Shown: positions 23,319-37,200 of the stretch, piece after piece
Layout of the letters: every line of letters begins with the position of its first letter
Position numbering within the stretch: the first letter of the stretch is position 1
Assembly (NCBI GenBank): GCA_959347315.1
Contig: OY365808.1
Span: 5,780,787-5,844,786, forward strand
From: Bimastos eiseni
Lineage: Eukaryota > Annelida > Clitellata > Crassiclitellata > Lumbricidae
Length of the DNA: 64,000 nt
Reading direction: 5' to 3'
Notes under the pieces: generated by a model
Database searches by the model: none
The model's input: the letters and a program-made list of their open reading frames with translations, nothing else
Told to the model about the DNA's origin: nothing
Position numbers and translations under genes: made by a program

Positions 23319-23407
<89 letters not shown>
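23313..23407. repeat. (TA)n microsatellite
   Basis: About 95 bp of TA with two phase slips. The apparent Tyr/Ile-rich frames here are artefacts. Confidence 0.95.
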
Positions 23408-23408
<1 letters not shown>

Positions 23409-23442
23409 CCCTTAATTGTAAGGTTGACAAGTCGTCTTAAGC

Positions 23443-23539
23443 TGGGTGGCGGCGTTGGCTAAATTGGATGTAGAGCGTGATGGACGCCTTGCATGATTGC
23501 TAACAGTTAAATTCGAATCCTGTAATAACTTGCCACCCT
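23443..23539 (+). repeat. tRNA-like SINE fragment, family A
   Basis: Better preserved partner of 6866-6954: TGGCGGCGTTGGCTAA head, a perfect B-box-like TTCGAATCC (23512-23520) and the shared CTGTAATAACTTG end. Confidence 0.6.
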
Positions 23540-24336
23540 TAATTCAATTAATCCACACTGTGTTGTAAATATGCCGCGGCTTGTCGGTTTTAAATCAGTA
23601 ATTGAAACAACGGTGACGGATCGAACAATTGTGAACAACCCTTTGAACAAGTCCTATATTATCCCCCAAGGCATTCGTGAGTAAAATGGTGCCATGTGCT
23701 TGGCTTCGAGTGGCGCTGCAGAAGTTCGGAGATCACGCCTCTGATTGATACAACTAATTATCTGCCGCACACGGGCAGACACACCAGATGCATCACACAT
23801 TTTTATTTTACTCTTTACAACATTATATCACAGCGCCATAATACATTATTGCTGTTTGTTATTTTCATTTAATTTCTTTGTCCCATAAAATGTTTACTAA
23901 TGGTCAAAACTGGCATCACTTACTTACTTGCTCACTTGCTTACTTTCTTCTCTCCTAGTTATGACACTTTTTAGTTAGTGACCCATCAAGCGTTGTTGCG
24001 TCTAAAAGATGTGACCAATAGAATTGCGTCTGCATCACGTAAAAACCAAGTGTCTAATTATAGATTGGAACTGTTTACAGGATGTAAGTATTTACGACAG
24101 GAAAAGGAAATGTTATTATATTATTTAATCGGACTTATTACGAGGTCTGCGTAATATTGGTAAAGTATATTGAGTGCTTACAGAGCTAATAATATATATT
24201 AATAATTGAAAGCATTTAGTTTTGAACTTTACCTGTGTACGAGAGCTAACGGCTTAGTGGTCTAAAGGTGCAATCAAGATCTTCACCTTTACTAGTGTTC
24301 AAGACTTAGCAATACGAATTATAGCCGGTGCGTAGC
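23540..24336. other. non-coding, no gene seen
   Basis: No exon is supported. TATAGCCGGTGC, one arm of the palindrome at 14696-14721, lies at 24320-24331. Confidence 0.45.
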
Positions 24337-24580
24337 GAATCGCCGAAACCCGAATCCCCCAAATTGATTTCCGCCGTATCCCCGAAAACGATGCTGGATT
24401 GATGAAAAGGATTCTGCTTAAATGGAACTGGATCGATGAAAAGAATTCACGCAGAAGCTGGATTGATGAATGAATTGCGCTGTTTTGAGACAGTTTAACG
24501 TTCTTTAATAGCACATGGGTTCGGGGAATCGGGCTTATTGGCCTTTTAAACGTTTTCGGGGATTCGGGTTTCGATGATTC
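24337..24580. mobile_element. 244-bp inverted-repeat element (MITE-like)
   Basis: The left arm at 24337-24359 and right arm at 24558-24580 are 23-bp inverted repeats with two mismatches; the core is GAAACCCGAATCCCC against GGGGATTCGGGTTTC. A second, inner pair (CCCCGAAAACG near 24372 and CGTTTTCGGGG at 24551-24561) also matches. The interior repeats GGATTGATGAA or GGATCGATGAA three or four times. No coding capacity; the class is not assigned. Confidence 0.65.
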
Positions 24581-26539
24581 AGGTTGATCCCATTATAGCG
24601 TAGGTGTGTATGTTGTATTCACCGATCGATCTGATGTTTGAGTTGGTTAAATTGTAGGAAATGCAAGAAATTTCAGCAAAAATAATATTTTAAATGTATT
24701 ATTCTATTTTAAGCAAAATTAAGTTGATAGGTTGCAAAGCATTTTATGTTGCTATGTTGAATGGATAAATCTTCTGTGGCCGAAAATAAACGAAAATTTT
24801 ACTTCTGCGGCAGAAAGCACACAATTCTACGGGCGGCTAACTTTGCGCATACGGAACTTTGTTATTATTAAAAACACCAAAATTATTTCAATATGCGTCG
24901 TGAGGGTTGGTTAGGGTCAGGCTGAGCATCGTGAGGGTCAGTCAAGAACTCTCCACATTGAACAAGACTAAGGATTATGCCAGATAACCCAAACTTTTGT
25001 ATTATACATGCTGTAGGCTCCACCCATACCCGCGACTTCTCGCAAGAAAGTTAGTTGTCTTTCATTTGCACAGTTACAAGTCATGCATCGTGAAAGGCGA
25101 AATGTCATGGAGAATAATTTGTCAATTTCTCTTAATTTTCTGGTGGCACCTTTGCCAGTTCATTTGACTTTCATCTCCTTGGTTTTTTAAATTCTGGTGT
25201 CTGTTGAGACTTTGAATAAATTTAAATACTTAAAAGTCAGGCCTAATCTCATGCTTGTGATGTGTATGACTATAAATCTAAACTTCAGGTGCAACTTGTA
25301 AGAGTGCAGGTATTTGACCTCCTACATATTAGTTGTGACCTTTATCTAACTGTGGTCTTATATAAACACTTTTCTATTTCTGCTATGATATATAACGCTG
25401 CAGTTGTGTAAAGCCAACGCTCTGAAATGAAATGCAGAGTAATTAAGCTCATACAGACAGTTCACTAGATATCCTCACTAAGTAACCTGATGTTAATCAA
25501 CTCGACAGTAATGAATGTTATGAGATTTGTCCTTGGCAATACATACAGACTACAGATAGAGCTCTCTAATTAAGAGATCCTGATGAAATAGTTGTCATGA
25601 AGCGCTCATTTTTATAGACCACTTTTAGTTTGTCTTTAGTGCAGTTATCATATTTAATGTCAATTTAGTATAATTGAAACTGGTATGGCGGAAAACATAA
25701 GTGTGTAAACAAAACGATGTTTATGTTCTAATTGATCGAATTTAGTGTGATGAATCAATTTTATGAAATTTTTATGGATGCGGCTTTGCTAATATCAGAG
25801 TAATTGTATCCAAATACTGTGCACCATTTATTGGTATTGTAGAATACAATGCAATAGTTGTTATACATACAGTAGTTCTGTGTGTGACTCATTTTAGCTA
25901 ACGGTTTGTTTATTTCCTGTTCCTCTCAACTCTGAATATGTTTTTGGCATCAACTGTTGATGCCAATCTGTTGATATGAGAAGGGGGTGTAGAAACTGTG
26001 TGGGAGCGTGCTAGTGATGACATTATTAGGTGTCTCAATTCTGTTTTCTATCTTATGAAGAGTTTGTTTCTTAATATTTATAATGCCATTTAGGATAATA
26101 TAGTTGAACTGTACCGATAAAATGGCCACATTCATAATCAAGATGATTACTAGAATTATTGGTAAAAATAATCAACATCAATGTTAAAACTTTTTCTTAG
26201 TTTTGGAGGCTCACCAGATGATTTAGCCTACAATTACGGCCTGTTGTCCACCTACTGACATCTTGCTGCATAGCATTTCACACCCACCCATCCACCATTC
26301 TTGTCACACAACGGTGAGGATCAAATCATGAACAAATTTTTATATGGTCAGCTTCGTAATTGGTATCAACGGTTTCAATTATCGATTGTATATGGTATCA
26401 ACTTAACTGGCAAAAAGTGATATTGGTACAGGGTTTGTGAGATACTTATAAGGTGATAAATTTTTAGCATTCTGGTTAATGTCCATGATTAATTTTATGT
26501 GTTTACAAGGAATGGCAAAGAGAATAAATCTGCAACACA
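24581..26539. other. non-coding, 5' flank of the ephexin-like gene
   Basis: AT-rich with no supported exon. An acceptor-like TTTACAAG (about 26503-26510) just upstream of the start codon suggests that the coding start may lie in a second or later exon, with upstream non-coding exon(s) not located. Confidence 0.4.
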
Positions 26540-27461
26540 ATGGATTCTATCGTACTTAACAGTGACCTGATTTCAGGCACTGCAGTTGCGACACCTCTGG
26601 TTCCAAAAACGTCTAGAAAATTACCTAACCTGGATCTGAGATGTCATGTGAACGACAAACCAGAACGGAGAATAAACTACTACACAAAACATGCTGTAGC
26701 TCCAACACGTAGCTATCGCAAGGTTACAAAGCGCATGCTGCCGCTGGTATCTCCAACGTTGGACGATCAATTTATTGTAACCTCTCCCAGAGCTGAAGTA
26801 GAAGATGCAAAAGACGAACCGGAATTAGGTTTGAGCAATGAATATCTGGATTCAGAGGAAACATCTAGAAGGTGTTTAACCCCAGGGGCATACATTCGGG
26901 ATATGGTTGAACGATTTGATTTCCAATCACTTAAAGGAGTTCAGGTCAAAACGTTTGGCAGTATGTCGCAAGAAAACTCTAAAAGCGTTGCTAAGAAATG
27001 TACAGACTGTTTGCAATCGGCCGAGAATACTTGTCTGACGTTTCACAGCGAAGGTCAAAAAAATATTTCTCAGCGAGTTCGTTCAAGATCAGAAACTGTT
27101 GGGAATACAGGAAAAATGATTAATCATTCAAGATCGACAAAGCCTACTACTGCTCCTAAACCAAAATTCTACCTGAAGAACAACCTGCTTGTTGCCAATT
27201 GCAAAGATGAGTCTTTAGACCCAGCACTAACTAAGTCAAATTCTGACCAGGATTGTTCAACGGAAATGGCAAGTCCACGTGATTCTGTGAATACGAACAA
27301 GTCAACCACAAATGCTACCTCTTTAAGTAACTCTGTTTTGATGTCGACTCACGATGATGCCAAGCAAACTCCAGTAGGACACTCTGTGAGTGGCTGCAAT
27401 GTTCAGAAACTATGTGCAAATGTGACAGACGTTGATATTTCAAGTGGTCCCAAACATTTAG
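26540..27461 (+). CDS. ephexin-like exon 1 (residues 1-307)
   Basis: The ATG at 26540 has A at -3 and G at +4, with an in-frame TAA at 26525-26527. The donor is TTAG|GTGAGT. The product is polar, Ser/Thr-rich and without a domain; [16 protein letters not shown] is its most structured-looking part. Confidence 0.88.
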
Positions 27462-30400
27462 GTGAGTAATAATGAGACTATTTTTATGGCTTGTACCGTT
27501 TGCTTCTAAATAAATATATATGCTGTTTTGTAACAGTTTGTTTAGACCCGTGGGTAAGGCTTCTCTGTTTCTGTGGTGCTTGATAAATGTTATGTTACTC
27601 CTTTGCCGTTTACTGAAACTGCAGAAGTTAACATTTGTTATAGGAGACTCATTATGACTTGTCTCAGTGTGACGTGACTTCTGATGTATTGCAGTCAAGG
27701 AGTGGGATCCCAAAATTAGTTTGACTTTTGAAAATCAGCTTATTTGTACATTTATTTTTCATTACTAATTTAGACCGCTGCCTATTGGTACAGCGTAATG
27801 TTTTCAGTAGACCTCTTTACTACCAGTGTGACTAGTCTGTACTAAAATGTATGAGAACCTAAGCAGCTTTTTATTAAAGGATTAATATATATTTGTATAT
27901 TATTATTTTCTGGAAATTTGCAATAGACCAGCCTGTCCAACTTTACTTTTAAATTAACTTCTTATTGACGCGCAGTTAATTAACTTACTTCTTTATGTGA
28001 CACATCAGGTCATGAGTTTGCAAACCATGCCTCAGTGGCCGTCCATACTTGTGGGTTTTTTCTCTATGGAACCCAAGGTCACAATTTACAATTTTACCCC
28101 CTTAAACCAAATGTCACAGGCAATTATAATGCTTTTCATCTGGTAGTTGAGCATCTTGTGACCTCTTGACTCCAGATAATTGCGTGGGATTAGCTTTCTT
28201 CCTAGTCTGATGGTAGAGGGGAAATTAGAGAGCTCTGCCATTGTATTGGGATGGGTCATATACTGCTGCAGCTGATTGGTGTCTGACTTTGTGTAAAACA
28301 GGATGAGATGCAGCAGTTGTTATAAAGGAACTCTTCAACTTTGACCTCAAACTTAAATTCGGGTACATGGCTGATAAGTGGTGTATCTGTTGAGTTGAAT
28401 GATTCATTGCGAATTGTTGTTTGAGTGTAGTGTAGTGGAGTAATATGGGAAATTGCTTTATTATAATTATAATGGACATTCATGTTACTATCTGGGTTGT
28501 CATTAACACTATATTTTGTGATCCTACTGATTGAAGAAACATGTTCTTAAATCTACATATACCTCTTTCAGGTAAGGTATGTGGACTCTCCCCTTTTGTA
28601 CCTCATTAAATTCCATTCATTTGCATGATTTCAGCTGGTTCCAATGGTTGCAAGATCGTTTTGTGCAGTCCTCAAATTGGATATTGGAATCCATAATTAC
28701 TTCTTGTTCCAAATTGAGGATAAACTGGCCAACTACCACATCTAATATAACCTACCTGTTTGCTTGTATCTAAGTTCTCATGTAGAGTATTTTAGAATTG
28801 TCAATGGACCTGCAAATAATATTAGTGTAACTGGGCATGTAACCACCAACCTATATGTATTGTAGGCTATATATATATATATATATGACATATGTATGTA
28901 AGATTGTATACTTGTATATATTTATGTATGTTGTTGATTTTCCAGATTTTCTTTATTCTGGAATTTGGTTTGCTAATGTACCAACGTTTATTGCAGTCAA
29001 TGACTGAAGACTTGAATATGTTTACAGTGCTATAAGCACTGGCATTATTTATTGATCTATTATTACTGTATGAGGTTAGATTATGATAACAATGTTATTT
29101 ATTATTATTGTCTGAGGTTAATTTATAATAACGCTATTATCATTTATTATCATTTATTAATGTTACCTGAGGCTGGACTATGATATTATTATTAGGGCTG
29201 TACCGAATAGTGGGCCAAATAACTATTCGGTATTCGACCGAATAGTTGTGGTCGGACCGAGTATGAATAGTGGGCACGTGACATTTATTTCTGCACAAGC
29301 GGCGGCTGCTATATCGAGTGGACTGAAGTAACCCTCTACTGCCTGGACCACGGTAGCGAATGTCAGCCATCTCATTGCTAAGTTTAGTTAAATTAGTTCC
29401 AGAAGGATGCAATAATTGCATGCAGTTGAGTATTTGCTTTTAGTTTATGTGCTAAATTTATTGAACTGAAACCCTTTTGAGATTTTTTTATTTGTCCATC
29501 GACCAGTTTTGTAAATTTCTCGTTTTTGTATTCAGTCGAATAGTTGGTCCAATTATTCGTATTCAGCTGAATAGAGGCTAATTTATGATGATTATAATAT
29601 TATTATTGATTATTAGCTGAGGTTAGATTAACTACAGCATCAGTTTGCACAACCAAATGGTTTCCTATCTGGGCTGTGAACAATTGTTGTATACATAGCA
29701 AAGTGACTGATAAAAAACTCAATTGATGTTCACCTCTCTACCCGGATCCTAGACAGAATCTAGATGCATTGTGTGAAGTTGGGAGTTAATATGAAGTCAT
29801 GCAATGTGTGGGTCAGGTTCTGCTCTTGTTTGGCTGCTGCCTTCAGTCATCTATCTTGACGCACGTGTCTCAGAGCTGTTTTTGACAGAGGCGTGTAATT
29901 ACTAATTAATAATTAGTAATTAGTGAGCCGTAGTCTAGTTATTCTAATGGTAAGCATGATATATGTTCTACTCAGAGGTCAGACGTTCTAAGACGTCTGT
30001 CCTTGGCTGCAATCGTAGCACTCTGACGGACTATATAGGTTGTTATCGGGAAATCTAGGAACAAGTCTGGCCCCCACCCTGTAAGCTAAGAAAATGCTGA
30101 CATCTTATATTCATGGTCACCCCTTTGGGTAGCTTCAGGGAAGCTGTTTTCTTACCTCTTGCTCTACCTTAAGTTATAATTCTTTATCTCATGCCCTTAA
30201 AATTAATCTTTCTGCCATGTTGGTGTTGTACAATCAAGTAAGTATCACCTACTGTTGGACAATTTTGCTCTGTTACATTACTTTCCAGCTAATAACTATT
30301 TATTTTACGTAGTTCAATGCATGAATTCTCATTTGAATAACAGCTCGAGATAACATACAAGATGCTTCGTTATTTCTGCTATCACAGAGCAACAAACAAA

Positions 30401-33400
30401 CCTTACACCATTCATACCTTACACCATTCATACCTTACACCATCCATACCTTACACCATTCATACCTTACACCATTCATACCTTACACCATCCATACCTT
30501 ACACCATCCATACCTTACACCATCTATACCTTACACCATCCATACCTTACACCATTCATACCTTACACCATCCATACCTTACACCATCCATACCTTACAC
30601 CATCCATACCTTACACCATTCATACCTTACACCATCCATACCTTACACCATCCATACCTTACACCATCCATACCTTACACCATCCATACCTTACACCATT
30701 CATACCTTACACCATTCATACCTTACACCATCCATACCTTACCCCATCTATACCATACACCATCCATACCTTACACCATCCATACCTCACACCATCCATA
30801 CCTTACACCATCCATACCTTACACCATCCATACCTTACACCATTCATACCTTACACCATCTATACCTTACACCATCCATACCTTACACCATCCATACCTT
30901 ACACCATCCATACCTTACACCATTCATACCTTACACCATCCATACCTTACACCATCCATACCTTACACCATCTATACCTTACACCATCCATACCTTACAC
31001 CATCCATACCTTACACCATCCATACCTTACACCATCCATACCTTACACCATCCATACCTTACACCATTCATACCTTACACCATCCATACCTTACACCATC
31101 CATACCTTACACCATCCATACCTTACACCATCCATACCTTACACCATCCATACCTTACACCATCCATGCCTTACACCATCCATACCTTACACCATCCATA
31201 CCTTACACCATTCATACCTTACACCATCCATACCTCACACCATCCATACCTTACACCATCCATACCTTACACCATCCATACCTTACACCATTCATACCTT
31301 ACACCATCTATACCTTACACCATCCATACTTTACCTCATCCTTATCTTACCCCATCTATACCTGACCCCATTCATACCTTACCCCATCCATGCCCTACCC
31401 AATTCATATCTTACCCCATTCATACATTTTCCAATTCATAACTTATCCCATTCATACCCTAACTCATTCATACCTTACCTCATCCATACCTTACCCCATT
31501 CATACCTTACCTCATCCATACCTTGTCTTACCTTGCACTTCATTGCCTTGCATGATGTGTTTCAGGCGATGGTCAAGAGGTTGACGATGGTGAGTGGGAG
31601 GACATTGAGACATCACAATCCATTCAGAAGCAAACGAAGAAGAAACCAAGGCGAACTGCTTGCCGGTAATTACCTTTGCATGTCTCTTGTATAGCTGCTA
31701 TTTGTAGTTTCCCTCTGATGTTGGACACATTGACATGTTGCCTAAAATTGTTATTTTGGAAGGAAAGTCAGAGATCCCTTGTCACGCACGACACTCTGGA
31801 TGATGGCGCTATATAAAAGTCATCGACCGGCAGTACAGGCGTGGGAGGACTACGGATGAAATGTCTATCTGAGAAAGGAGACCTCAATGGGTTTTGCCCG
31901 AAGCAGACAGCCTCAATACAGATTGCGAGGATTATGCAAAGATCATCGGGTTGCCAAACAACGAAACCCGACACCGCGACGCAGATGTCAGAGCCGACTG
32001 CCCCTTCCATCTCGACGACCCACAGACAAGAAATTCATGAATCAGTTGGAGATTTGGTCTGGACCGGCTGATTGACACTTATCATGAATAGGGGACAATT
32101 CCGATACGAATGGCGCAATCTGTTAGGCGGTATAACTGTAGTAATGGAATTCAATGGCGCTAATAAAGCCCAGCCATAACAGCCGCTAGTCAAACAGTAA
32201 CTGGACGCCCTAGGAATCTGACGTTACGCTAGGGATGCCAAGACCCGACCAACCAGGGTTAAGTAATGGTTTCTGCAGGTGACCTGATACGAGTTTTGCG
32301 TTTGGGATGGCGAAGGAAATCGCCTCTAGAAGGGTTCATATAGCGTAGCAAGCAAAGGAACGGGGACTTGTTTCGGAACTGGGGGAGATGCTAGGTCGTT
32401 CTGACGATAAGGGTAATCAACGTAGTTTGGGAACCCCGTCTCCAACGTAAACCAGGAAAACATTTCAAAAGGACACTAATAACTCCAGTAAGTGTAGATA
32501 GGATGAGTGGAGTGTATATATTTCATTAAATATACATATTAAAACCATCAAGTGTGTCGCATTGCTGAGCTTGGTGATAGAGGAAAGAACCAGCGGATAC
32601 TCTCGTCATCAAGAAGAAGGAGTGGCGAGAGTGAAACCCGCGAAATCCCTGGTGGAATATAGAGAGAGAGAGATTGAGATGACTTATAGTATACAATATA
32701 AATGAGGACGTTTAACTTCACTTGGATTAACACCAAGTAGAGGAATGGACTTGATAACTGACTGAAGACAATGGAGATCATATATTCGTACCCATCGCTG
32801 CGAAATGGATGGCATCAGGAGCTGATACCGATGATGATAATGATCGTAATGAAGATACAATGTTTGTCTTGGACTTGTGGCCGGTGCAGTCACTGTCCAA
32901 CTCATGCCAGTACAGAAACCACTGCTTAGGGAGAGTAGTAATTATGTGCTAACAACTTGCCCATATATATATATATATATATATCTTGTATATATATGTA
33001 TATATGTATATATATGTATATATGTATATATATATAGATATATATATATCTTGTGGTTAATTGCTTTTTCCAAATTAATATTTTTCTTTTTATTGTAATC
33101 ATCACCATCATTACGTAATTGTTTTTCACTCTCTCTCTCTCTCTGTGGACACTATTTAGATTTGAGGTTCTCATTTCCAAATTGATTAAAATTGTAATGG
33201 TAATTTAGTGTGAAATATATGATGGTAATTGTATAATATTACTATTATTATTATTATTGATATTTTTCTGTTTATTGTAATCATCATTACACGTTTTGAG
33301 CATCATTGTATAATGACCGAGCACCAGTTGATGTTTCTGAGCACTTTTGAGCGATGACTTACTCAAGGCCCATGTTCCTGGAAATATCTCACAGCTCAAG

Positions 33401-34244
33401 TACCTATTCAGAGTATTACAGGATGAGACTTCTAGCGAGTTGGCTTCTTGTCCCCAAGTATATTCACATATTCAGTTTTAGCCTGTATATACTGACTTTC
33501 TCTGGCTATCATTCAACTCTCTCAGTTAACTTCCATTATGCTTGTCTGTCTTCTGGTTTTCTGACCTATCGAATTTGGACCAGGTTTCTCCCACATTGGT
33601 CCCAATTGCTGATCAATAGAAGAGTCATTATCATGGCAAAACAATAATAATAGTTAATACTAATGGTAATAATATATTAATATTAGTTATGCTTTGGTCT
33701 GGGATTCAGTGGTTCATCGAGTTCTTCGGCGAAAAAGCTGTCACTGAAAAAGTCGCTAAACGAGAATGTGACGAGGGTGCCATCGTCACGCGAAGTACCA
33801 GCTCCCTTGAAGGTCATCTACATCAACGAAAAGGAGTCCGAGAAAGACAAGGTATCGATGTCGTTCGTGCTGTCATATCATGGAATTTCTATGAATGAGT
33901 TACGATGAGTCAGACTGATTTGGTCGTTGACATGAATGTGTGTGCATTCTGGTGTTCGTTGTGAGTCTCAGTATAGAACTGGGATTTATGTTGAGTCAGT
34001 GAAGCTTGGTCTGAATGTAGTCAAAAGATTCTTTTTCACTCTTGTGGTTATAGCTTTGATAAATGAGTATGTAAGATCATGTTGACTGACACTAAGGAAG
34101 CAATGGACTTGACTTATGGTTGAGGGCGACGGATCATAGCCGTCAAATGCCCGGGGGGGTCAGGAAGTGATGATCAATGATTATTACTAATACTATTTTT
34201 TTAAACGATTCTCATGATTCCTTTGTAGCTAGTCAAGGCACAGA

Positions 34245-34297
<53 letters not shown>

Positions 34298-37200
34298 GGC
34301 TGGAAGGGTCTGAAATCACAGTTGCCCCATCTTTATTTTTATTATTATTAAATTATTTTTATTATTCTTAAATTATTTTTATTATTCTTAAATTATTTTT
34401 ATTTTTCGTTCGATTTCTGGCACTTTAATGATGAGGTGCATTGGTTTCCCAGTCAGTCTTGTCAATAGAGTCTTAACTTTAACTAGCATTCTCACTTGCT
34501 CCAACTATTTGAACAACTGATTTGGTACTGGTAACCCTGCCAGTTGATCCAAAGTTTGTATTCAACCGAAGTGTGTCGTAACAAGTGGAACCAAACAAAG
34601 TAGAACCATAAAAATTGTTGTGCGATGTTTCTGTTTTATTCTTGTAGTTTTTATCAGGTACAAATATATAACTGTACAAGTACATGTCAATGTAGTTTGA
34701 TGGAAAATATTTTCTTGTGCATGTAGATTGCCAGGTCCCAATTGTTGAGCAGAAGCAGAGTCTTTCTGCATTGGCTTATGGGGCTGTGCCAATTATACCT
34801 TTAAATGGCCTATAAAAACAAGTGCCACTGTGTACTTAAGCCCATTGTGTGTTTTTTTGTTGATAATCTCTCAGCATTATATTATATCATTTCTATTTTG
34901 TTCTAATATTTTTAATTTCCGGTTAGAATCGGTCAATTGAAGAAATAGTCTGGTGAAAAGGATAAGTTGGTATTAGCAGTTAATTGAATTCTGCCATTAT
35001 GGTTGATATAGACGGAATCGAACCAGATAAATTTGTACGAGACTATATAGGGCTAGACAAAATGGAAACAGACAAATTGGAACGAGAAAAAGTGAAACTG
35101 GTCTGGTCATACAGAATAGCACCAGATAAAATAGAGTAATACTGTTAGGTTGATATATTGTATTAGCTATTAATAGGCCAGATGAAAGTTCAAATAAATT
35201 GTTTTAATGTACAAAAATTCAAGTTGTTTTAATCCTGTTTCTTTTTCTTTAGCCCCGACGAGTACATCACTATTGTATGGTGTGTCTATAGTCACTTAAC
35301 ACACATTGTTTAGTGGACTCAATAGGATTAAGTTATTGGGAGGGTGCAGTGCGATACACTGTGTAAAGATGGTACCGTGTCAAAAGGGATAATACTGTTA
35401 AATTTAGTATTCAACGCCACACTTCAGTTCGTGTATAGCACATTAATCGATACATTGTGCTAACTTGTTAGTCTTGTAGGACATAGCAGAAGGGTGCATG
35501 AACTATAAACACTTAAACACTTAAGTAAGTAGAGTTCGCTATTTTGTTATTGTAAGCTTGTATGCATATAGGCAGCAACTTACTAAACTAATCTTGGATT
35601 GCATGGCCTTTGAAATCCTTACCTGCAGTTTTTCAGCTACTGCTATCCATGATCTTGGTATCCTATTGGACCAATAGCTTGCCTATGAACTACATCTGCT
35701 TCACCAGAGTCGTGAATGTTATGATTAACTTTGTCAGCTTCGCACTGTTACGCGTTTGCTAACGGCAGATATGAGAACACTGCAACTACTCTTGTTCGTG
35801 CCTTCCACACAGGATGACTTGATTACTGTTTAACCCTCTATTCTGGTCTGCTGGATAGCAGTTGTCATGTCTTGATTGTGTACTGCAGCTTGCCTTATTG
35901 GCTAAATATCAAAATGTGATCTTGTCACAAGATATATGTTGAAGGTCCTACATTGGCTTCCTGTCCAACAGCACATTGAGTATAGACTCATCTTTCTGGT
36001 CTGGTGATGTCAGCTTGGCCTTGCACCAGCCTACCTAATAGCCCTCTTTATCAGCCAGTATTGAGGGCCCTGTGTTGTCACTCCCTTTGCTCTGCTGAAA
36101 CGGGGTTCTTATGGTTCAATTTGCCCGCACAGCAGCTATGCAAAACCATGCATTCTCTGTGGTAGGTCCTAGGGTTTAGAATATTCTATCTCTCGAGTTA
36201 TATCTGTTCCATATAGCACATTTTATGGCCATTTGAAAACTTACCTTTTTGTCCAGGCTGGAGTTGGGAGCGCTTTTGAGTAGTTACCTCGAAAGGGCGC
36301 TATATAAATTTTTGAATGAAAGAAATATATATATGTGTGTGTGTGTGTACATATATGTGTGTGTGTTCGAAATATTGCACATAATATGTATTTACATGAA
36401 ATGAATAAGTAATTACTGCAGTCGTGACTGTATTTTAGTAAACGTTCGGGATATATTATTATATAAAGATCTTTTGCCGTGACACAAGCTAATATAACTT
36501 AATATGTGACTAATGCAATGTAATGACTACGTATTCGATATTGTTTTCATAATTGGTGTACGTTTTTTAGATCTATTTGTGATCACTGAGCCAGAGTTGA
36601 TTGATATATCGTGTCGATTTCAGTTCCGTTTGGGGTGTTTTTAATGATGCATTGTTTCTTTTCCTATTCCTACCCATTATTTTCTATTTTTATATGGCAA
36701 TTAAGATGGTTATCAGATGTTCTCATATTTTCAAGCCTGGTCCAACTGTTCCTTTTATATGTAGCAAGCAAGCTAGCAGGTAATGGTTGAGATAGTTTAA
36801 GTGCATGGTATAAAAAAATATTCTTGCGCTGTTTTTATTTGCAGTAAGAACATTTATGCAAAAACCCACTTTTACTGTACTCTTGTATTTTTAGCCAGGC
36901 GGATAGAAACTGATCGTGATAAAGGTTGTATGAACGTGAATAGCAATAAGAGGTTTTGTTTGCTGTTCAAAGCAAAAATGCAATTGCAGTTGTCAAAAGA
37001 ATGTGCCTGTGTATCTCCTGACTGATGTTTGGCTAAGAGACAATGTATTCTTTGTCGGTTTCTACAGTCGCTATACAAGACCAAGGCATGTCTGTGTTTT
37101 TTTAATGTTAAGACGGTTGCACAGTTGTGATTTCATGAAAATCATCCAGGCAACGTTTGTGCATTCAGTTGAGTTGCAAAGTTATTGAGAGTCAGTCGAG

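Larger units (their letters stand above)
27462..31565 (+). other. intron 1 of the ephexin-like gene
   Basis: A GT-AG intron of 4.1 kb. It contains a (TA)n run (about 28868-28887), a TATTCGG inverted-repeat patch (about 29190-29580), a TAATTA palindrome (29896-29922), a SINE-like copy (about 29925-30165) and the 16-bp minisatellite (30401-31525). No further coding exon is needed to join phases. Confidence 0.7.

Noticed and set aside
23194..23430. Tyr/Ile-rich membrane-like frame
   Set aside because: It is a translated TA microsatellite.
30362..31441. 359-codon open frame with 16-residue repeats
   Set aside because: A by-product of the 16-bp minisatellite, which has no stop in any frame; the array sits in an intron.
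30401..31525. CRISPR-like array
   Set aside because: Units are contiguous 16-mers without spacers, in animal DNA.
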